From NCBI GenBank assembly GCA_002314725.1, contig DCGV01000018.1:1-38226 (forward strand): a stretch of DNA of 38,226 nt, read 5' to 3'. The notes under the pieces were generated by a model. It was not told where the DNA came from, made no database searches, and saw nothing but the letters and a program-made list of their open reading frames with translations. This stretch comes from Bacteroidales bacterium UBA1769 (lineage in GTDB: Bacteria; Bacteroidota; Bacteroidia; Bacteroidales; UBA932). Positions within the stretch are counted from its first letter, which is position 1. Each line of letters starts with the position of its first letter. A program made the translations under genes and the position numbers. Positions 32,577-38,226 of the stretch are shown piece after piece.

Positions 32577-33482
32577 ATGAAACATACTTTCTTAGTTACA
32601 CTCTTACTGTTGAGCGCAAGTTCCCTTTTTGCTCAAGTACAAGATACATATATCACTTCAATTGATACTTTGGATACGGATGATAAGTTCGTAAAGATTG
32701 TCATATATTCCAACAAAACGTGGGATTACATTGACATGGGACGTCCAGTTATTGATGAAGAGAAAATATTCGATGATTGGTCTGAATCGATACATGCCTA
32801 TAGAGATGTTAAACTTGCAGATCTGCCAGAAGAGATAGATATCTGCTTGACAGACTCCCTCCATGGATGGTCATATCCTATTCTCCCTCAAAAAATAAAC
32901 TCAAAATATATGGTCCGTCGAGGACGCGAACACAATGGTATAGATCTTCCATTACAGGTAGGAGACTCTGTGAAGGTTGCATTTGACGGTGTTGTTCGCA
33001 AAGTGGCTTATGATAGAGGTGGTTATGGTAATGTAATCGTTGTGAGACACCCAAATGGCCTTGAAACATATTATGGTCACCTATCAAAAACTATTGCTCA
33101 AGAGAAAGAGGTGGTAAAAGCTGGAGAGGTAATTGGCTTGGGTGGCAGTACTGGTCGTAGTACAGGACCTCATCTACATTTTGAAATTCGTTGTCAAGGA
33201 CAATCTTTTGACCCGGAAAGACTTTTCGATTTTACATCCGGCCAGTTACGAGACTCTATAATTGTCCTAAAGAAACACTATTTCAGCATATACTCTCATT
33301 ATGGACAAACCGATGAAGAGTCAAAGGCTGCTGCTGGAAGAATCGTCCACGTCATCAAAAGCGGTGATACATTGGGCGGTTTGGCCAAGAAGTATGGAAC
33401 AACAGTTTCAAAAATTTGTAATCTGAATGGAATCTCTTCGAAGAAAGTACTTCGAATAGGAGAAAGAATTATCGTCAGATAA
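32577..33482 (+). CDS. M23 (LytM) peptidase with C-terminal LysM domain
   Basis: A 301-residue periplasmic murein hydrolase or hydrolase regulator. The signal peptide (1-20) ends LFAQ. The LytM domain (about 105-220) has all zinc and catalytic positions: His119 and Asp123 (EHNGID), His168 (YYGHLS), and His199/His201 (GPHLHFE). A single LysM (about 257-301, VIKSGDTLGGLAKKYG) binds glycan. The intact site suggests an active D,D-endopeptidase rather than an EnvC/NlpD-type activator. LysM follows rather than precedes the peptidase domain. It is followed by a yqaA-like gene 28 bases downstream. Confidence 0.9.
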   Translation: MKHTFLVTLLLLSASSLFAQVQDTYITSIDTLDTDDKFVKIVIYSNKTWDYIDMGRPVIDEEKIFDDWSESIHAYRDVKLADLPEEIDICLTDSLHGWSYPILPQKINSKYMVRRGREHNGIDLPLQVGDSVKVAFDGVVRKVAYDRGGYGNVIVVRHPNGLETYYGHLSKTIAQEKEVVKAGEVIGLGGSTGRSTGPHLHFEIRCQGQSFDPERLFDFTSGQLRDSIIVLKKHYFSIYSHYGQTDEESKAAAGRIVHVIKSGDTLGGLAKKYGTTVSKICNLNGISSKKVLRIGERIIVR

Positions 33483-33510
33483 TAATCCAGTATCAATTTG
33501 ATAAAATAGT

Positions 33511-33942
33511 ATGACTGGCCTTGAGCAACTTGGGCTATTGGGCCTTTTTATAGGTACATTTCTGGCAGCAACGATTTTGCCATTCAGTTCTGATGCACTA
33601 TACATTGCCGTTTTAGTAGCCACTAAAAATCCAATTGGCTGTCTTATTGTAGGTACTCTCGGTAATTGGCTAGGTAGTGTTTTGACATATTGGCTAGGAC
33701 GTTTGGCTAAGTGGGAGTGGTTGGAGAAACATTTTAAAGTAAAAGAAGAGACACTTCTGAAACAAAAACAACGGATAGATAGATATGGGGTCTGGCTAGC
33801 GCTTATTTGTTGGGTTCCAATAATTGGAGATGTCATTGCAATTGCTCTTGGCTTTTACAAAACACATGCAGTTTGGACTATCTTATTGCTGTTGATTGGT
33901 AAATTCCTGAGATTTTTATTGTGGAGCATTCTGTTTATATAA
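33511..33942 (+). CDS. YqaA-family (DedA/SNARE-associated-like) membrane protein
   Basis: A 143-residue integral membrane protein with about four hydrophobic segments. It has a family-like N-terminal re-entrant region (FLAATILPFSSDALYIAVL), a GNWLGSVLTYWLG segment, a charged central loop, and a CWVPIIGDVIAIALGF motif near the C-terminus, all typical of YqaA-type proteins. The family relates to DedA flippases of undecaprenyl phosphate and phospholipids, but the function of YqaA itself is not settled. It is directly followed by a strong bidirectional terminator. Confidence 0.82.
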   Translation: MTGLEQLGLLGLFIGTFLAATILPFSSDALYIAVLVATKNPIGCLIVGTLGNWLGSVLTYWLGRLAKWEWLEKHFKVKEETLLKQKQRIDRYGVWLALICWVPIIGDVIAIALGFYKTHAVWTILLLLIGKFLRFLLWSILFI

Positions 33943-33982
33943 AAAAGATGGTGACTGAATATTTTCAGTCACCATCTTTTTT
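33941..33982. terminator. Strong bidirectional intrinsic terminator
   Basis: A 19-base-pair perfect stem (33941-33959 with 33964-33982, core GATGGTGACTGAA) with a TATT loop, six A on the left and six T on the right. It separates the convergent yqaA-like and M3 peptidase genes and serves both. Confidence 0.95.
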
Positions 33983-33997
33983 ACGAGTAGCATTACA

Positions 33998-36013
33998 CTA
34001 TTTCAATCCACGTGCTTTAAGCAGTGCGTCAGGATCAGGATCAGCTCCACGGAAGTTGTGATATAGAACCATAGGCTCCTCTGATGATCCCTTTTCAAGG
34101 ATATTATGCTTGAATGATGCTGCTGTCACAGGATCTAGAATACCATTCTGCTTAAATAGTTCAAATGCGTCTTTATCAAGTACTTCTGCCCATAGATAGC
34201 TATAGTAGCCTGCGCTGTAACCGGAATTGAAGATATGATTGAAATATTTGCTACGATAACGAGGGATTATTTCATCGATCAGCCCCATCTCCTTACAAAC
34301 TTTAGCCTCAAATTCGTCGACATTTATTCCTTCAACTGAAGAAAGTTCATGCCATTTCATATCAAGGATTGAAGCGGCAGCAAGTTCTGTTGTCATGAAA
34401 CCCATGTTGAAAGTAGAAGCTGCTTGAATCTTGGCTACCAATTCATCAGGAATAACTTCGCCAGTCTGGTAGTGCTTTGCATATGTTGCGAGAACCTCTT
34501 TCTGAAAAGCCCAGTTTTCATTAATCTGTGAAGGTAATTCTACGAAGTCACGGGCAACTGATGTTCCACTTACGCCTTTGTAATGGCATTGGGTAAGTAA
34601 TCCATGAAGTGCATGCCCGAATTCGTGGAACATTGTTCCAACTTGGTCAATAGTAAGCAGAGATGGTGCATCTTCTGTAGGTTTGGCGAAGTTACCTACA
34701 TTGACGATGATAGGGCGTACTTCGTTACCTTCTGCATCAAAATATTGGTCACGGATATTATTCATCCATGCGCCACCACGTTTTGTGCTGCGTGGGAAGT
34801 AATCTGTAGTTAAAATACCTAAAAGTTTTCCTGTTTCTATATCTGTTACTTTGAACACTTCAACTTCCTCAAAATATTTAGGGGCATCTGCTACGGGTTC
34901 AATGCTCAAACCATATAATTTGCAAGCTGTTGCGAATACTCCGGCACGTACGTTCTCCATTTGGAAATATGGCTTGGTCTGCTCTTCATCCAAGTCGAAT
35001 TTAGCTTTACGAACCCTTTCTGCGTAGTAGAACCAGTCCCATGGTTGGATAGTAGAACCTTCAGGTACAAGCCCTTCTGCGATATCTTTGTCCATCTCTT
35101 TTTGCATATCAGCAACCTCTTCTTTAGCACGGCTAACTGCAGGAGTGAAAATGCTCATCAGGAAGTCATCTACTGTCTTCGGAGTCTTTGCCATTTTGTC
35201 CTCAAGTATCATATCTGCAGGGGTGGCATATCCTAGAAGATTAGCCTTTTGTTGACGAAGGTCAAGAATCTTGATTACATTCTCAGTATTGTCATATTCG
35301 TTACCATTAGCACAACGATTTGAATATGCTTTGAACATCTCTTCGCGAAGATTCCTATCGCTGCATGCGCCCATAAAATCAGGATAATCAGATATGGTAA
35401 CGTCAAATTTCTCTTTGAATGAGTTGTTTTCAGCAAGTATATTGTTTCCAAATTTCTGCTCTAATGTAGAGAGTTGAATATTGATATCTCTCATCTTCGA
35501 TTGGCCTTCAGCATCCAAGCCAACGCCATTTTTAACGAATGCCTTGTATGTCTTCTCAAGAAGCATCTGTTGCTCACGATCAAGTCCATCCTGATTTTCA
35601 TAAACAGCTTTAACCTTTGCAAAAAGGTCTGCATTCATATAGATATCACTGCTTAAAGTTTCAGTCATAGGGATAGAGGCTTCAAGTACTGCGTTCAATT
35701 CATCAGTACCGTCAGTTTCTGTAAGATTATACAATACACCAAGTACTTTTGCCAATATCTCACCTGAAAGATCAAGAGCTGCGATAGTGTTCTCAAATGT
35801 TGGTGCATCAGGATTGTTTATTATTGCATCAACTTCAGCACGATTCTGTTCTATACCAGCTTCAATTGCAGGCATATAATCATCAATAGTGATCTCTTCG
35901 AAAGGAGGGATTCCGTAAGGTGTGTCCCATTCTGTTAAAAATGGATTAGTCTTTGTATTATTGCAAGATGTCATAGCAATTAATGCAAGAGTAATAAAAA
36001 TAAAACGTTTCAT
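33998..36013 (-). CDS. dcp: M3-family peptidyl-dipeptidase lipoprotein
   Basis: A 671-residue zinc metallopeptidase of the Dcp/oligopeptidase A type. The active site HEFGH is at 463-467 with the third ligand Glu492 (DFVELPSQ). The N-terminus MKRF...MTSC is a lipoprotein signal (Cys17), so the enzyme is envelope-attached, unlike cytoplasmic E. coli Dcp. It probably removes C-terminal dipeptides from peptides in the periplasm. The ATG at 36013 is chosen over an in-frame upstream start at 36094, which lies inside the DUF4293 gene and would bury the signal peptide. It is the last gene of a four-gene minus-strand unit, four bases after the DUF4293 gene. Confidence 0.9.
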   Translation of the reverse strand: MKRFIFITLALIAMTSCNNTKTNPFLTEWDTPYGIPPFEEITIDDYMPAIEAGIEQNRAEVDAIINNPDAPTFENTIAALDLSGEILAKVLGVLYNLTETDGTDELNAVLEASIPMTETLSSDIYMNADLFAKVKAVYENQDGLDREQQMLLEKTYKAFVKNGVGLDAEGQSKMRDINIQLSTLEQKFGNNILAENNSFKEKFDVTISDYPDFMGACSDRNLREEMFKAYSNRCANGNEYDNTENVIKILDLRQQKANLLGYATPADMILEDKMAKTPKTVDDFLMSIFTPAVSRAKEEVADMQKEMDKDIAEGLVPEGSTIQPWDWFYYAERVRKAKFDLDEEQTKPYFQMENVRAGVFATACKLYGLSIEPVADAPKYFEEVEVFKVTDIETGKLLGILTTDYFPRSTKRGGAWMNNIRDQYFDAEGNEVRPIIVNVGNFAKPTEDAPSLLTIDQVGTMFHEFGHALHGLLTQCHYKGVSGTSVARDFVELPSQINENWAFQKEVLATYAKHYQTGEVIPDELVAKIQAASTFNMGFMTTELAAASILDMKWHELSSVEGINVDEFEAKVCKEMGLIDEIIPRYRSKYFNHIFNSGYSAGYYSYLWAEVLDKDAFELFKQNGILDPVTAASFKHNILEKGSSEEPMVLYHNFRGADPDPDALLKARGLK

Positions 36014-36017
36014 ATTA

Positions 36018-36467
36018 TTATTTGATTTGATTCCTTTTTTTACTGTTTTTATTGACCTTTCTGATTGTTTTGAAAAGCATGGCTGATGATTCATCCTTTC
36101 TAATGAAATGCCCTGCTATTTGAATCAGAATTATTGAAATTAAAGGGAATAATGCTGCAATAGTGAAGTGATATGCCTCCTTCAGTGCGAAGAATTCAAC
36201 TATAATCCAGACTTGATAAGCAAAGAGCAGGAGGGAGTTGAGTAATATCAATCGTAATTGTAATGGTCTCTGTTTGTAATAACCTACTGTACAACATGTC
36301 AACATTAAAGTTACAAAGGTGAAGATCAAGAATTGAGACCTTTCTGTAAATTTGATTGTATAGCGGACTCCTTCATCTATGCAGAAACACATGTCACACA
36401 TAAACATAGCCAGAATTAATCCGGCTGCTACTACAAGAATAAATGTTTGAAATCTTCTCCAGGACAT
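36018..36467 (-). CDS. DUF4293 membrane protein
   Basis: A 149-residue protein with four predicted transmembrane helices (about 7-25, 45-64, 73-92 and 101-119) and a basic C-terminal tail. The pattern WRRFQTFIL at the start, YKQRPLQLRL in the cytoplasmic loop and HFIRKDE after helix four fits DUF4293, a Bacteroidota membrane family of unknown function. It lies 14 bases after the small secreted protein gene and four before the M3 peptidase. Confidence 0.75.
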   Translation of the reverse strand: MSWRRFQTFILVVAAGLILAMFMCDMCFCIDEGVRYTIKFTERSQFLIFTFVTLMLTCCTVGYYKQRPLQLRLILLNSLLLFAYQVWIIVEFFALKEAYHFTIAALFPLISIILIQIAGHFIRKDESSAMLFKTIRKVNKNSKKRNQIK

Positions 36468-36481
36468 AATTGACAGGATTA

Positions 36482-36961
36482 CTAATATCTTCTTAAGTAT
36501 GTTATCTCCTCAGTGCGGGTAAAATCTTCATCCACCTCTACAGTTTCAAGTAAGACCAGTTCGTCTTCCGTAAGAGAAATAATCCTCGGGAAATACAACG
36601 TAGAAAAAGCATTTATCTTCATGAAAGTTTCTACAACTTTTCCTATTCCTGCTGAAATGCCCTCACCGGAATTAAGTTTGACAGAAGATGGTTTTTTCTT
36701 CATCTTTAATCTCCCTCTTTTGTTGAGGATTTTCCAAGTTCCCTCTTCATGGTATGTGCCTTTTACGATGTTCCCGTTGAAGTCGACAGCAGTTTGTTCC
36801 ATATCACGGGCAAAAGTTCCGTCTTCATTAAATACGAGAGTATTTATACCGCTATACGGATAGGACTCGGTGGCCGCGTCCCAGGTTCCAATTAAACTCT
36901 GTGCAAAGAGGCTATGAGGTAATACCGAAATTGTGAAAAAAAGGAGTATAAACTTTTTCAT
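36482..36961 (-). CDS. Small secreted lipocalin-like protein
   Basis: A 159-residue exported protein. A signal peptide (1-21, ending LFAQ) is followed by a beta-rich domain with LIGTWD, LVFNEDGTFARD and GTYHEEGTWKI, the repeated W-containing strand pattern of lipocalin-like or META-like families of Bacteroidota. The ligand and role are unknown. The ATG at 36961 gives a clean signal peptide; an in-frame start at 36994 would overlap the upstream gene's end. Confidence 0.65.
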   Translation of the reverse strand: MKKFILLFFTISVLPHSLFAQSLIGTWDAATESYPYSGINTLVFNEDGTFARDMEQTAVDFNGNIVKGTYHEEGTWKILNKRGRLKMKKKPSSVKLNSGEGISAGIGKVVETFMKINAFSTLYFPRIISLTEDELVLLETVEVDEDFTRTEEITYLRRY

Positions 36962-36983
36962 AACAAATGGAATAATAAAACAT

Positions 36984-37880
36984 CTAAAGTTCAAAAGCTT
37001 TTCTTACCAGTTCAACAAGATATGGGTACATACCTCCCGCATTGAAGCTTACAAGGAATGCTTGCAGTGCAAGATATTTTTCCAATTGTACCTCCAACTC
37101 ATCTTTTGTGATGCCTTTCCAGAAATATTTCTCAGCCAGCATCTCCTCTCCGAAGAAGTATTCATCAACGAAATATTCCCAAACCTGATTTTCCTGTGGA
37201 CGTGTAATATGGAAAATGGAAAAACTGTAATCAGGGTCAAGCTTATTCATACAGATGTTCAAGATGCCCAAATCCAAAAGTGGAAAACCATGGCTGAAAT
37301 AGCCAAGGTCTATCATCACAATTTCGTGAGGTTCATCGAAACTTGCGCCTTTTGGTAGTGTGGTTACAATATTTCCGACGTGAAAGTCTCCGTGGATGGC
37401 AGTATTTGCATCGGGAACAGAGTCAAGGAAAGCATATATCTTATCTTTTTCTGGATCGGTAAAGGCCTTGTCGGCTTTAATCATCATTCTCAGTGAATCC
37501 TTTATGTCGGGGAATACACCCTCCGGACACTCCATTGAATGGAGTTTTTTTCCGAATTTTGCGAATTCAACGGCATACTCCTTGAGCCTGTCTGGTTCCT
37601 GAGCAATTGCGGTAGCATAGGAACGTTTCCCTTTGATCTTCTTGAATTCTATACCGATTCTCTCACCGTCTGTTACCAGTACTCCTGGTTCCGGTGACAT
37701 GAATCCAGCTTCATATACTTTTTTAACAACCTCATATTCTGAAAAAATCGGTTCTCTTGGATAGGAGGTGTTGTACATCTTGACCATCAAATTGTCATCA
37801 AGATTATTGTCGTAACTACAGCCATTGGCGCCCTCGCCAGTCCTTGTGTAGTTCTTCATATCAATGAGTTTTGGCTCCAT
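36984..37880 (-). CDS. Aminoglycoside-phosphotransferase-like kinase (TIGR02172-like)
   Basis: A 298-residue APH/choline-kinase fold protein. Lys34 in LMVKMYN is the likely ATP-contact lysine. The catalytic loop is HGDFHVGN at 163-170 (Asp165, His167, Asn170) and the metal aspartate is Asp191 in MIDLGYFSHG. It resembles the TIGR02172 family, known from anaerobes such as Fibrobacter; the substrate is unknown and antibiotic resistance should not be assumed. The start at 37880 is chosen because the in-frame upstream start at 37916 overlaps the promoter box. It heads the four-gene unit down to the M3 peptidase. Confidence 0.78.
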   Translation of the reverse strand: MEPKLIDMKNYTRTGEGANGCSYDNNLDDNLMVKMYNTSYPREPIFSEYEVVKKVYEAGFMSPEPGVLVTDGERIGIEFKKIKGKRSYATAIAQEPDRLKEYAVEFAKFGKKLHSMECPEGVFPDIKDSLRMMIKADKAFTDPEKDKIYAFLDSVPDANTAIHGDFHVGNIVTTLPKGASFDEPHEIVMIDLGYFSHGFPLLDLGILNICMNKLDPDYSFSIFHITRPQENQVWEYFVDEYFFGEEMLAEKYFWKGITKDELEVQLEKYLALQAFLVSFNAGGMYPYLVELVRKAFEL

Positions 37881-37913
37881 ATTGGTGGTTTTGTATTTGT
37901 TTTTACCTAATCG

Positions 37914-37921
37914 CAAATATA
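37914..37921 (-). promoter_or_regulatory. Candidate -7 box of the phosphotransferase-M3 peptidase operon
   Basis: The minus-strand TATATTTG matches TAnnTTTG, 33 bases before the ATG at 37880. No -33 match is seen. Confidence 0.5.
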
Positions 37922-37965
37922 ACTATTTATTCTTCTATCTTCTTATTTTGCTTATATTTTGACAT

Positions 37966-37995
37966 AAAAAAGCCAGCGATTAAGCTGGCTTTTTT
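37966..37995. terminator. Bidirectional intrinsic terminator
   Basis: AAAAAAGCCAGC (37966-37977) pairs with GCTGGCTTTTTT (37984-37995) around the loop GATTAA. It most likely ends the minus-strand antitoxin gene at the window edge and insulates the phosphotransferase operon. The interval 37996-38083 holds nothing else recognisable. Confidence 0.9.
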
Positions 37996-38083
37996 GTTTC
38001 TTAGTAGACTACATTCTCCGGATCTCGAACCATTTCTGGGCTGATCTGATGAAAATGTGTGATCGTTCAAAAGAATCGGACTG

Positions 38084-38226
38084 TTAGCAATTGCTGGATG
38101 CTACCTTATCCAATGACTGGCTTATCAAAGCATTGAGTGTTACACCAGACTTTTTTGCAAATAGAGCAAGGCGACTATGAGTTTCCGGATTTATCCTGAT
38201 ATTCAGATTGCCACTATAACTCTTGT
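38084..38226 (-). CDS. HicB-type antitoxin, C-terminal part (cut by window edge)
   Basis: The last 47 residues of a gene entering from the right edge; no start is visible. The reading frame gives SYSGNLNIRINPETHSRLA followed by an Asn-rich helix (GVTLNALISQSL) and ends at the TAA complementary to 38084-38086. This is the ribbon-helix-helix DNA-binding end of HicB-family antitoxins (pattern SG-x-x-x-[IV]-R-[IV]-x-P-E-x-H). A HicA toxin gene, if present, must lie outside the window, upstream on this strand. Solitary HicB-like proteins also exist, so the toxin-antitoxin role is inferred. Confidence 0.7.
   Translation of the reverse strand, partial: KSYSGNLNIRINPETHSRLALFAKKSGVTLNALISQSLDKVASSNC

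Noticed and set aside
36014..36094. N-terminal extension of the M3 peptidase into the DUF4293 gene
   Set aside because: It would bury a clear lipoprotein signal sequence that begins at 36013.
36984..37880. Aminoglycoside resistance gene
   Set aside because: The APH fold is shared by many metabolic kinases, and the housekeeping operon context gives no support for a resistance role.
1..38226. CRISPR array, prophage, insertion sequence or integrated element
   Set aside because: No regularly spaced repeats, transposase, integrase or phage genes are found, and both tRNA genes lack flanking integrase genes.

Overview
The window is chromosomal DNA of an AT-rich member of the order Bacteroidales (Bacteroidota); family and genus cannot be fixed from the sequence alone. 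The evidence is: TAnnTTTG -7 boxes in front of most transcription units, weak Shine-Dalgarno sites, the acnA-icd-gltA operon known from Bacteroides, Bacteroidota-restricted families (DUF4252, DUF4293, DUF1460), paired half-size ChrA proteins, and many secreted proteins or lipoproteins. No prophage, insertion sequence, CRISPR array or integrated element is visible. Gene order and codon use look like ordinary core genome.

Layout. 1-2312: a partner-switching signalling pair (SpoIIE-type phosphatase fused to an RsbW-like kinase domain, plus a STAS antagonist), a hairpin-rich spacer, and tRNA-Leu(TAG). 2364-5876: prmA on the minus strand, divergent from a five-gene unit holding an ECF sigma factor, a probable membrane anti-sigma, a DUF4252 protein and two half ChrA transporters. 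5940-11580: tpiA, then acnA-icd-gltA, which carries citrate to 2-oxoglutarate for glutamate synthesis. 11606-14865 (minus): tig-clpP-clpX, a chaperone and protease unit. 14961-17231: an M20 peptidase, pyrF and tRNA-Thr(CGT). 17260-18370 (minus): RNase P RNA followed 9 bases later by a DUF1460 lipoprotein gene. 18422-21378: a tightly overlapped unit of glutaminyl cyclase, BadF-type kinase, recR and mntP. 21443-22582: corA behind a long structured leader. 22553-31502 (minus): a compact unit of TPR protein, uvrB, relA and uvrA. 31559-33942: M28 peptidase, M23/LysM protein and YqaA-type membrane protein. 33998-37880 (minus): phosphotransferase-like protein, small secreted protein, DUF4293 protein and M3 peptidase. 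38084-38226: the end of a HicB-type antitoxin gene cut by the window edge.

Most genes are housekeeping. The items most worth a second look are the corA leader, which can form two mutually exclusive helices; the fused phosphatase/kinase with its STAS partner in a phylum not known for SigB; the stringent-response enzyme with an eroded hydrolase site lying between uvrB and uvrA; an isocitrate dehydrogenase whose cofactor-pocket residues predict NAD+ use; and inverted copies of the tRNA-Leu 3' end around a terminator. I found no clear new defence or mobile system.
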